Assembly: GCF_003675385.1 (NCBI RefSeq)
Contig: NZ_RCWZ01000001.1
Span: 682,001 to 746,000 of the forward strand
Length of the DNA: 64,000 bases
Reading direction: 5' to 3'
Origin: Mucilaginibacter kameinonensis
GTDB lineage: Bacteria > Bacteroidota > Bacteroidia > Sphingobacteriales > Sphingobacteriaceae
Each line of letters begins with the position of its first letter. The stretch's first letter is position 1. Of the stretch, positions 9,618 through 16,679 are shown piece by piece. A program made the translations under genes and the position numbers. The notes under the pieces are model-generated. The model made no database searches and was not told where the DNA came from. It saw nothing but the letters and a program-made list of their open reading frames with translations.

Positions 9618-9816
9618 CCTTTATCCCTACGCCGGCATTATCCGGATCAGGTGTGGGGGGAAGTCGCAAGTCGGAAATCGTTAGCCGGAAGTCGTGATTG
9701 ACTTAAGACTTGAAACTTAGTACTTATGACTTACTCCCTGGGTATGATCTCAGCCCGTCTTTCAGTTTGGTAAAACAACCTATAGTTTGTTTTGCAACCA
9801 AAGCAAGGCACCCCTT
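9618..9816 (-). promoter_or_regulatory. TPP (THI-box) riboswitch with an extra hairpin in J2-4
   Basis: Reading the minus strand, the conserved pieces occur in order: GGGGTGCC (P2), a long P3/P3a stem (TTTGGT..AAAACAA pairing with TTGTTTT..ACCAAA), CTGAGATCATACCC, and ACCTGATCCGGATAATGCC then GGCGTAGGGA. These are the pyrimidine- and pyrophosphate-sensing cores of the TPP riboswitch. The joining region between TACCC (9740-9744) and ACCTGATC (9645-9652) is normally a few bases; here it is 87 bases (9653-9739) and folds on itself. No terminator is visible before the receptor start, so translational control is more likely. Confidence 0.93.
9653..9739 (-). repeat. AAGTC/GACTT hairpin inserted into the TPP riboswitch
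   Basis: The 87-base segment between P2 and P4 of the riboswitch begins and ends with pairing strings (GGG..AAGTC..AAGT against ACTT..GACTT..CCC), and contains an inner AAGTC-GTGATT-GACTT hairpin. Similar AAGTC-rich sequence occurs at 47103-47175, so it looks like a copy of a dispersed low-complexity intergenic repeat. Confidence 0.75.
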
Positions 9817-9832
9817 GAGAATTGTATTGAGG

Positions 9833-9840
9833 CAAAGATA
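9833..9840 (-). promoter_or_regulatory. Promoter -7 box of the thiamine operon
   Basis: TATCTTTG on the minus strand matches the Bacteroidota TAnnTTTG element and lies 17 bases before the riboswitch core, which would put transcription start near 9826. No clear TTG -33 element is visible upstream. Confidence 0.65.
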
Positions 9841-9846
9841 TGTTTT

Positions 9847-9879
9847 GATTTCGGATTTTGGATGTGGGATTTCGGATTT
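9847..9879. repeat. Family D repeat (TTCGGATTT type), left arm
   Basis: Low-complexity TTTCGGATTTTGG..GGGATTTCGGATTTG. An inverted copy lies at 10258-10293. Together they bracket the small ORF at 9921-10079. Confidence 0.65.
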
Positions 9880-9920
9880 GTTAACGAGAATGGCTAAATT
9901 TGATGAAGTCGCTATGAAAA

Positions 9921-10079
9921 ATGAACGAAAAGCAACAAGATGATATTTACAGATTAAATGAAGAGGAGATTGAATCTGTAAAAGACGGCATTTGCCAAAT
10001 TGAGAACGGCTTGTGTTTATCCAAAGAAGAAGCCGATGCCATGATTGATAAATGTCTGGAGAAACGTTCGACTAACTAA
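9921..10079 (+). CDS. Small antitoxin-like protein (52 residues)
   Basis: ATG at 9921, stop TAA at 10077-10079. The protein is acidic, begins MNEKQQDDIYRLNEEE and ends SKEEADAMIDKCLEKRSTN. The pattern of an amphipathic helix followed by QIENG..LSKEEAD..ID..LEK resembles short orphan antitoxin or addiction-module proteins common in Bacteroidota. No toxin gene is next to it, so it could be a remnant or an unrelated small protein. It is bracketed by inverted family D repeats. Confidence 0.5.
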   Translation: MNEKQQDDIYRLNEEEIESVKDGICQIENGLCLSKEEADAMIDKCLEKRSTN

Positions 10080-10257
10080 AGGAAAACTAAAAATCTCATA
10101 AGATTAATAAGACGCAAAGCAAATACCCGTCTGCCTTAATGATTTAGCGCCTTTACAAGAAATGCCCCTCCATTTGTAATTTATAAGTTTCCACCTGGGT
10201 GGTCGCAAAACCTCTTTTATAAGGCTTTATTGGCTTTTAAATTAACAGGTTACTAAA

Positions 10258-10293
10258 TTCGAAATCCAAAATCCGAAATCCGAAATCAAAATC
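10258..10293. repeat. Family D repeat, right arm
   Basis: ATTCGAAATCCAAAATCCG followed by further GAAATC units, the reverse complement of the 9847-9879 arm. It ends 31 bases before the aspS start codon, so the aspS promoter lies next to or within it (TACTTTAG at about 10294 is a weak -7 candidate). Confidence 0.65.
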
Positions 10294-10324
10294 CTACTTT
10301 AGCAAACTTTTATAAAACATTGCT

Positions 10325-12070
10325 ATGCTTAGAACTCATACCTGCGGCGAATTAAATATCAGCCATTTAGGCCAAACCGTTACTTTATGCGGTTGGGTAC
10401 AAAAATCGCGCGATTTGGGCGGTACTACTTTTATCGACGTGCGCGACCGTTATGGTTTAACCCAATTGATATTTAACACAGATACAGATGCTACGCTGCG
10501 CGAAAAAAGCCGTGAACTTGGTCGCGAGTTTGTGATCAAAGTTACCGGTAATGTAATTGAGCGTGCCAGTAAAAATACCAAGATCCCAACCGGCGAAATT
10601 GAAATTGTTGTTACGGATATTGAAGTGCTTAACGCGGCCAAATTGCCTCCTTTCCTGATTGAAGACGAAACAGATGGCGGCGAGGAATTACGTGCTAAAT
10701 ATCGTTACCTCGACCTGCGTCGTAACCCTATCCGCAACAACCTGGTACTTCGCCACAAAATGGCCCAGGAAGTGCGTAAATATTTAGATAAGCTTGATTT
10801 TATTGAGGTTGAAACCCCGGTATTGATCAAGTCGACCCCGGAAGGTGCACGCGATTTTGTGGTACCAAGCCGCATGAACGCTGGCGAGTTTTACGCCCTG
10901 CCGCAATCGCCTCAAACTTTTAAACAATTGCTGATGGTAAGCGGTTTCGACCGTTATTTTCAGATTGTTAAATGTTTCAGGGACGAGGACCTGCGTGCCG
11001 ACCGTCAGCCTGAGTTTACCCAGATTGACTGCGAGCTTTCATTTGTAAGCCAGGAAGATATTCTGAATATTTTTGAAGGCCTTACCCGTCACCTGTTCAA
11101 AACTGTAAAAGGTATTGACCTGGGCGAGGTTCCGCGTATGCTATATTCGGATGCGATGCGCCTATACGGATCAGATAAACCTGACGTGCGTTTTGGGATG
11201 GAGTTTGTTGAACTGAATGATATTGTTAAAGGCAAAGGCTTCAGCATTTTTGATAATGCCGAATTGGTTGTTGGTATTAACGCCAAAGGTTGTGCAAGCT
11301 ATACCCGCAAACAGGTAGATGAACTTACCGAATGGTTAAAACGCCCTCAAATTGGCGTAACAGGCATGATCTATTGCCGTTACAATGAGGATGGAACATT
11401 GAAATCGTCGGTAGATAAATTCTATAATGAAGATGAACTAACCAACTGGGCAGCAGTATTTAGCGCTGAAAAAGGCGACTTAATGTTGATTTTGGCCGGA
11501 GGTGCCGATAAAGTACGCAAACAACTGAACGAATTACGTTTGGAAATGGGTAGCCGTTTAGGCTTGCGCGATAAAAATACATTCGCCCCGCTATGGGTTG
11601 TTGACTTCCCGTTATTGGAGTGGGATGAAGAAAGCGGCCGTTACCACGCTATGCACCATCCGTTCACCTCGCCTAAGCCGGAGGATATTAATCTTCTGGA
11701 TACCGAACCCGGAGCAGTACGCGCCAATGCGTATGACCTGGTAATTAACGGTACCGAAATTGGCGGCGGTTCTATCCGGATCCATGACCGTGGTTTGCAA
11801 TCACTGATGTTTAAGCATCTTGGTTTCTCGCCGGAAGAGGCACAAAAACAATTCGGCTTCCTGATGGATGCCTTTGAGTACGGTGCACCTCCGCATGGTG
11901 GTATCGCGTTCGGTTTTGACCGCCTGGCATCAATATTTGCCGGTCTGGATTCTATCCGTGATGTGATCGCCTTCCCTAAAAACAATTCGGGCCGCGATGT
12001 GATGATCGATTCGCCATCAACCATTGCCGAAGCGCAAATGACCGAACTGAAAATTAAAACAACGGTTTAA
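10325..12070 (+). CDS. aspS: Aspartyl-tRNA synthetase
   Basis: 581 residues, full length for the bacterial type. N-terminal OB-fold anticodon-binding domain (about 1-105, [16 protein letters not shown]), class II catalytic core with motif 2 [16 protein letters not shown], a GAD insertion domain in the middle (about 280-410), and motif 3 [13 protein letters not shown] near the C-terminus. It attaches aspartate to tRNA-Asp in the cytoplasm. A strong terminator follows 20 bases after the stop, so it is monocistronic. Confidence 0.97.
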   Translation: MLRTHTCGELNISHLGQTVTLCGWVQKSRDLGGTTFIDVRDRYGLTQLIFNTDTDATLREKSRELGREFVIKVTGNVIERASKNTKIPTGEIEIVVTDIEVLNAAKLPPFLIEDETDGGEELRAKYRYLDLRRNPIRNNLVLRHKMAQEVRKYLDKLDFIEVETPVLIKSTPEGARDFVVPSRMNAGEFYALPQSPQTFKQLLMVSGFDRYFQIVKCFRDEDLRADRQPEFTQIDCELSFVSQEDILNIFEGLTRHLFKTVKGIDLGEVPRMLYSDAMRLYGSDKPDVRFGMEFVELNDIVKGKGFSIFDNAELVVGINAKGCASYTRKQVDELTEWLKRPQIGVTGMIYCRYNEDGTLKSSVDKFYNEDELTNWAAVFSAEKGDLMLILAGGADKVRKQLNELRLEMGSRLGLRDKNTFAPLWVVDFPLLEWDEESGRYHAMHHPFTSPKPEDINLLDTEPGAVRANAYDLVINGTEIGGGSIRIHDRGLQSLMFKHLGFSPEEAQKQFGFLMDAFEYGAPPHGGIAFGFDRLASIFAGLDSIRDVIAFPKNNSGRDVMIDSPSTIAEAQMTELKIKTTV

Positions 12071-12090
12071 CAAACCCAAAACATAAACTA

Positions 12091-12115
12091 AGCCTCCTTT
12101 ATTGCAAAGGGGGCT
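12091..12115 (+). terminator. Rho-independent terminator of aspS
   Basis: AGCCTCCTTT pairs with AAAGGGGGCT across a 5-base loop and is followed by TTTTAT. It lies between aspS and the first FKBP gene and overlaps any start codon at 12102, supporting the later start at 12135. Confidence 0.88.
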
Positions 12116-12134
12116 TTTATTTGAATACCCCATC

Positions 12135-12599
12135 ATGAAAAAATACCTTTTATTGCTAAGCGCGGTTATCATTACGCTGATGATGTCATGCGATAACTCT
12201 GTGAAATTAAACCAGGAAAGGCAGGCTAAGACAGATGATTCGCTGATCCGCGTTTACCTGAAAGCTAATCCGCAGCTTAAAGTGCAAAAGCATTCGTCAG
12301 GCATTTACTTCCAGGTTTTATCTGAAGGTAAAGGCCAGCACCCCACCGAAAGCTCGATGGTTACGGTAAATTATACCGCGGCATTATTAAATGATATGGT
12401 GGTTGATAAGGCAAGCGGCTTTTCGAGTTCATTAGACCGTTTAATTAAAGGCTGGCAAATAGGCATTCCGCTGGTTAAAGAGGGCGGTACGATATTGCTC
12501 ATTGTACCTTCGGGGCTTGCCTATGGTGCTAATGGCGTAGGCCGGATTCCTGAAAACTCGGTATTGGTGTTTACTGTAGATTTAACAGAATTTAAGTAA
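12135..12599 (+). CDS. FKBP-type lipoprotein, tandem copy 1 (degenerate active site)
   Basis: 154 residues from the ATG at 12135. Lipoprotein signal peptide with lipobox LMMSC. The remainder is an FKBP-type peptidyl-prolyl isomerase domain (SGIYFQVLSEGKGQHP, GWQIGIPLVKEGGTILLIVPS, IPENSVLVFTVDL). The two-residue FD found in active FKBPs is replaced by VVD after NYTAALLND, so catalysis is doubtful. First of three adjacent paralogues; copies 2 and 3 are 79 and 20 bases apart. Periplasmic, lipid-anchored. Confidence 0.88.
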   Translation: MKKYLLLLSAVIITLMMSCDNSVKLNQERQAKTDDSLIRVYLKANPQLKVQKHSSGIYFQVLSEGKGQHPTESSMVTVNYTAALLNDMVVDKASGFSSSLDRLIKGWQIGIPLVKEGGTILLIVPSGLAYGANGVGRIPENSVLVFTVDLTEFK

Positions 12600-12678
12600 A
12601 TCGGCCAAAATAAGTTGAATGTTGTAGCGTTCTGTAGCTTTTACCCGTCAAATTAACTAAAACAGAACTATTAACTCA

Positions 12679-13134
12679 ATGAAGAAATTTCTATTATTCG
12701 TATTCGCCCCCCTGGTGATCCTTGCTTCATGCTCAAAAGACAAATTCGACGCTTCAAAACAGGCGGCTACCGATGATGCCGCTATTAAAGCTTACATCGG
12801 TACCGATACTGCTTTTCATGCTACCGCCGATGGTTCTGGTGTTTATTATAAAATTGTAACACAAGGCACCGGCGCAAAACCAACCGCGTCATCAACAGTT
12901 AAGGTAACCTATACCGGCAAATTATTGGCCGGAACTACCTTTGATTCGGGTACTATCAACCAAAGCCTCAGCGGCCTTATCGCTGGCTGGCAATCTGGTC
13001 TGCCTTACTTAAAAGCAGGCGGGCGTATCATTTTGGTGATCCCTTCAAGAGATGGTTATGGCAACACTGCTAAAGATGGTATCCCGGCAAACTCGGTTTT
13101 GGTATTTACGATTGATCTGCTTAGTTTTAGCTGA
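12679..13134 (+). CDS. FKBP-type peptidyl-prolyl isomerase lipoprotein, tandem copy 2
   Basis: 151 residues. Lipobox LASC at the end of the signal peptide. FKBP domain from about residue 50: VKVTYTGKLLAGTTFDSG carries the Tyr and the Phe-Asp pair of the catalytic pocket, then GWQSGLPYLKAGGRIILVIPS and IPANSVLVFTIDL. Of the three copies this is the one with the most complete active site. Probably isomerises prolyl bonds in exported proteins. Sits between copies 1 and 3 in the same direction. Confidence 0.9.
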   Translation: MKKFLLFVFAPLVILASCSKDKFDASKQAATDDAAIKAYIGTDTAFHATADGSGVYYKIVTQGTGAKPTASSTVKVTYTGKLLAGTTFDSGTINQSLSGLIAGWQSGLPYLKAGGRIILVIPSRDGYGNTAKDGIPANSVLVFTIDLLSFS

Positions 13135-13154
13135 TTCAATTACCAAAGCCTGAA

Positions 13155-13622
13155 ATGAGAAAAACCCTGTTGCTATTGTTATTAGCGCCGCTATTGGTGC
13201 TGTCTGCATGTTTTAAAGATAAATCGGCCGATCCGCAGCAAAACGTTTTGAACGAGGACGGCAATATCAAAATTTACCTTGCAGCACATCCCGAGATCAG
13301 CGCGACAAAGGATACTTCAGGGCTTTATTATCAGATCATCACACCGGGAACTGGCACCCATGCCGGGCCAAACGCCACGGTTACCATCGACTACTCGGCG
13401 CAATTGCTTAGTGGTGTAAGTATAAATGGGCAAACAGATTACAGCAATAAACTCAATGTGCTGCTCACAGGCTGGCAAATCGGTATCCCGATGATTGCTG
13501 CCGGAGGCGAGATCCTGCTTATTGCTCCTTCCCGCTTAGCGTATGGCGTATATGGCACCAGCCAGATCCCGCCTAACTCTATCGTTATCTTTGATATCAA
13601 GCTCAAAAAAATAGAGCAATAA
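13155..13622 (+). CDS. FKBP-type lipoprotein, tandem copy 3 (degenerate active site)
   Basis: 155 residues, lipobox LSAC. FKBP-like core with GWQIGIPMIAAGGEILLIAPS and IPPNSIVIFDIKL. The segment equivalent to the FD loop reads IDYSAQLLSGVSINGQ, lacking both Phe and Asp, so it is probably non-catalytic or binds a different ligand. It starts 20 bases after copy 2 and is followed by a terminator, which fits a two- or three-gene transcript. Confidence 0.88.
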   Translation: MRKTLLLLLLAPLLVLSACFKDKSADPQQNVLNEDGNIKIYLAAHPEISATKDTSGLYYQIITPGTGTHAGPNATVTIDYSAQLLSGVSINGQTDYSNKLNVLLTGWQIGIPMIAAGGEILLIAPSRLAYGVYGTSQIPPNSIVIFDIKLKKIEQ

Positions 13623-13633
13623 AAAAGTGAAAT

Positions 13634-13658
13634 AAGGCTATCCGTAAAGGATGGCCTT
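13634..13658 (+). terminator. Terminator after the FKBP cluster
   Basis: AAGGCTATCC pairs with GGATGGCCTT over a 5-base loop and is followed by TATTTTTTT. Lies 11 bases after the stop of copy 3. Confidence 0.9.
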
Positions 13659-13736
13659 TATTTTTTTACCCTTCGTAGTGACAACCTTTTGTCTTTCGCC
13701 TTTAACCTTTCGCCTCCAACTTTCACTTCCAACAGT

Positions 13737-13744
13737 TATCTTTG
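13737..13744 (+). promoter_or_regulatory. Promoter -7 box of miaE
   Basis: TATCTTTG matches TAnnTTTG and ends 4 bases before the GTG at 13749. Transcription would begin at or next to that codon, implying a leaderless mRNA and supporting this start. Confidence 0.65.
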
Positions 13745-13748
13745 TAGC

Positions 13749-14348
13749 GTGAGCGAGAAAACCATTTTAAAACTGCAGCTGCCTACCGATCCGCTTTGGG
13801 TTAAGAACGTGGTGGAGAGTAATATCGAAGAAATTTTGACCGATCACGCTTTTTGCGAACAAAAGGCGGCAAGTAATGCTATTACCCTTATTGTTCAAAA
13901 CCCCAGCCTGAGCGAACTGGTACAGGAGATGGCGCTGCTGGTGCAGGAAGAAATGGATCATTTTAAACGGGTGCATGATATTATTCTTGAGCGTGGCTAT
14001 ATCCTTGGCCGCGAGCGTAAGGATAACTACGTAAATGAGCTCAGAAAATTTATTATTGTGGGCGGTGGCCGCGAAGCTCAGTTGATTGACAGGCTGTTGT
14101 TTTCGGCCATGATTGAGGCCCGCAGCTGCGAACGTTTTAAGGTACTCTCCGAAAATATTAACGATGAGCAATTGGCTGCTTTTTATCACGAGCTGATGAT
14201 AAGCGAGGCAACCCACTACTCCATGTTCATTCGCCTGGCCAAAAAATATGCCGAAGAAATAGATGTTGATGCCCGTTGGAAGCAATTCCTGGAGTACGAA
14301 GCCCATGTGATCCAGAATTATGGCAAGGGCGAAACTATTCATGGGTAA
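13749..14348 (+). CDS. miaE: tRNA hydroxylase MiaE
   Basis: 199 residues from the GTG at 13749; an ATG 60 bases upstream lies before the promoter box and adds untypical sequence. Ferritin-like diiron fold: iron ligands are visible in FCEQKAAS, in EEMDHFKR (E-x2-H), in EARSCERF and in SEATHYSMF (E-x2-H). MiaE hydroxylates the 2-methylthio-isopentenyl group of adenosine 37 in tRNA, using oxygen. Single gene, followed by a family A repeat. Confidence 0.88.
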   Translation: MSEKTILKLQLPTDPLWVKNVVESNIEEILTDHAFCEQKAASNAITLIVQNPSLSELVQEMALLVQEEMDHFKRVHDIILERGYILGRERKDNYVNELRKFIIVGGGREAQLIDRLLFSAMIEARSCERFKVLSENINDEQLAAFYHELMISEATHYSMFIRLAKKYAEEIDVDARWKQFLEYEAHVIQNYGKGETIHG

Positions 14349-14363
14349 GTTTCAATAAAAATG

Positions 14364-14445
14364 CGTCATTGCGAGGAACGAAGCAATCCCAAACTATACA
14401 GGGATGACCTGCAAATCGGGGATTGCTTCGTTCCTCGCAATGACG
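14364..14445. repeat. Family A inverted repeat, copy 2
   Basis: CGTCATTGCGAGGAACG at the start and CGTTCCTCGCAATGACG at the end are exact inverses; the arms extend inward with AAGCAATCCC and GGGATTGCTT. This 82-base copy is the most symmetric of the four. Confidence 0.88.
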
Positions 14446-14550
14446 TTTTGTGCCTATCTTGTTATTAGTTAGCCCCAAACTCATCCACACAATTCTGTAA
14501 AATACCGACACTTGCTTTTATTGCTGTAACATAATGCGTTATTTTACATA

Positions 14551-15732
14551 ATGTCGCGTTTTAAAGCATTTTCGGTTGTGATACATATTGCGGGGTGGCT
14601 GCTATTCATGGCCTTTCCGCTGGTATTTTTAAATAGCCGGGCTTTTTACAATACTTCCATTGCCACTTTTTTACAGAAGCCAGCCTACTGGGAGTTTTGC
14701 GTTACCTATATGGTGCTTTTTTATTCAAACGCGTACGTTTTCATCCCAAGGTTTTTCCTGAAAAAGAAATACGTTATATACAGCATCATAGTTGTGGTAT
14801 TATTAGCCGGGGTTTACCTGCTTCGCCCTTTTGACAAGTTAATGCGCAGTACCGATGGCTGGCGAATGATGAACGGCATGATGATGCGGCATCGCCCTCC
14901 ATTTGGTGGAGAGCGTTTTGGTAATGGCCCTTTTGGCGTTCCTCCGGGCGATACCGCCGCCGTGTTTGACCACCCGCCCTTCCGCTCTGACTCGGCCTAT
15001 TTCAAAGCGCAGTCTCAGTGGCGCCGGCATCGCATGCGGCCGCTTGATAGCACCAGCCTGTTCATCTTCCTGATGATCATGGCGCTGAGCATGGCCATAA
15101 AAACGGTGCAGCAATGGCAACTGACGGAGCAACGCGCGGCCCGGGCCGAAGCCGATAAAACCAATGCCGAACTGTCGTTTCTGAAAGCGCAGATCAATCC
15201 GCATTTTTTGTTCAATACCTTGAATAATATTTATACCCTTGCGGCTATTAAAGATGATAACACGGCAGATAGCATCATGAAGCTATCAAACATTATGCGT
15301 TATGTTACCGACGATGTTGCCGAAGATTTTGTTCCGCTGCAAAGCGAAATAGATTGTATCAGCGACTATATCGAATTGCAGCGCCTCCGTATCGGTAAAA
15401 ACACCAAAGTGAATTTTGAGGTTAAAGGTGATATCGACCACAAACAGATAGCCCCACTGGTAATGATGACCTTTGTTGAAAATGTTTTTAAATACGGGGT
15501 GAGTAAACATGAACCATCTGATATTGATATCAGCATAGATATCCAGGGATTGAAAATCTCGTTTTACTGCAAAAACCGCATCTTCGGTGTACAAAAAAGT
15601 GATTATCAGCGTACGGGCATCGGCATAAATAACACCAAAAAGCGCCTGGAACATTTATACCCCAACAAACATTTATTAAGCATAAGCAGTATGAATAATG
15701 AGTATATTGTTCAACTTACTTTACAAGCTTAA
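14551..15732 (+). CDS. LytS/YehU-type sensor histidine kinase
   Basis: 393 residues. Four hydrophobic segments: about 10-30, 50-68, 77-91 and 168-185. Between the third and fourth lies a Met/Arg/Pro/Gly-rich loop with MMNGMMMRHRPPFGG. A short coiled coil follows, then the His_kinase domain with NPHFLFNTLNNIY (phosphoacceptor His) and a C-terminal ATP-binding part with GIGINNTKKRLEHLY. It passes phosphate to a LytTR regulator; that gene starts 5 bases downstream. Signal unknown; the Met-rich loop could bind a metal, which is only a guess. Confidence 0.92.
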   Translation: MSRFKAFSVVIHIAGWLLFMAFPLVFLNSRAFYNTSIATFLQKPAYWEFCVTYMVLFYSNAYVFIPRFFLKKKYVIYSIIVVVLLAGVYLLRPFDKLMRSTDGWRMMNGMMMRHRPPFGGERFGNGPFGVPPGDTAAVFDHPPFRSDSAYFKAQSQWRRHRMRPLDSTSLFIFLMIMALSMAIKTVQQWQLTEQRAARAEADKTNAELSFLKAQINPHFLFNTLNNIYTLAAIKDDNTADSIMKLSNIMRYVTDDVAEDFVPLQSEIDCISDYIELQRLRIGKNTKVNFEVKGDIDHKQIAPLVMMTFVENVFKYGVSKHEPSDIDISIDIQGLKISFYCKNRIFGVQKSDYQRTGIGINNTKKRLEHLYPNKHLLSISSMNNEYIVQLTLQA

Positions 15733-15737
15733 ATAAT

Positions 15738-16439
15738 ATGGTGCTTAAATGTATAGCCATTGATGATGAACCGCTGGCCTTAAGGCTCATCAACGATTAT
15801 GTATCTCGTTTTTCGGCGCTGCAAATGGTTAATACTTTTGAGGACGCCATATCCGGCGCTGAATTTTTAAAGCACAATCCGGTAGACCTGCTTTTTGTTG
15901 ATATCAATATGCCCGACATTACCGGGATCGATCTGGTACGTTCGCTGGATGTAAAGCCTATGGTGATATTTACCACAGCCCATAAAAACTTCGCGTATGA
16001 AGGCTTCGAACTGGAAGCCCTCGATTATGTTTTAAAGCCCATTGATATTAAGCGTTTTACCAAGGCTGTTGAAAAGGCTGTTGATTACTACAAATACAGA
16101 AGCAAGCCCGCCGAAGAAGCGGCGGAGGAAAGCCTGTATGTGTACTCCGAATACCGTATGGTTAAGATAGATCTGGGTACCATTGAGTATATAGAAAGCA
16201 TGGAGGATTATATCAAGATCCACATCACCAACGAGAAAACCATCCTTACACTGATGCCTATGAAAAAGGTATTGGAAAAACTCCCCACAAGTAAATTTCA
16301 GCGCATCCACCGCAGCTATATTGTACCTGTTAACAAGATCCGCTCCATCCAAAACCGCAAAGTTCAGCTAACCGATGTTGAGTTGCCGATAAGCGAAAGT
16401 TATAACGAATTCGCGCGCAACTGGGCAAAGCAGAAATAA
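15738..16439 (+). CDS. LytTR-family response regulator
   Basis: 233 residues. Receiver domain 1-120 with Asp9 and Asp10 and phospho-acceptor Asp55 (LLFVDINMPD), and a conserved Lys in YVLKPI. LytTR DNA-binding domain about 135-233, including YIESMEDYIKIH and FQRIHRSYIVPVNKI. Cognate partner of the kinase 5 bases upstream. Targets are unknown; the T9SS protein gene downstream is a possible but unproven one. Confidence 0.94.
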   Translation: MVLKCIAIDDEPLALRLINDYVSRFSALQMVNTFEDAISGAEFLKHNPVDLLFVDINMPDITGIDLVRSLDVKPMVIFTTAHKNFAYEGFELEALDYVLKPIDIKRFTKAVEKAVDYYKYRSKPAEEAAEESLYVYSEYRMVKIDLGTIEYIESMEDYIKIHITNEKTILTLMPMKKVLEKLPTSKFQRIHRSYIVPVNKIRSIQNRKVQLTDVELPISESYNEFARNWAKQK

Positions 16440-16679
16440 AAGTATTTCAAGGGGTTCGCCTTATTTGCCGGTAAATTATCAGTCCCGTTAAGTTCGCCTA
16501 TACAAAACTGTGATTCATCGATACAATATTGATGAATAGCTGCCATGCCCGCATATTTATGCAGTAAACCAAATATAACCCCATAAATGGTTTATTAGTA
16601 CCCCTTTTCATAATAGTTGCGATAGTAGCGTCTGTGTGTTAGTAGTACATACAGGCGCTTTTTTAAAAACAGTATTCCG

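Noticed and set aside
12102..12134. Upstream start for FKBP copy 1
   Set aside because: The codon lies inside the aspS terminator and the added residues precede the signal peptide.
13767..14342. 191-residue minus-strand ORF over miaE
   Set aside because: Complete overlap with the well-supported diiron protein; composition typical of an antisense shadow.
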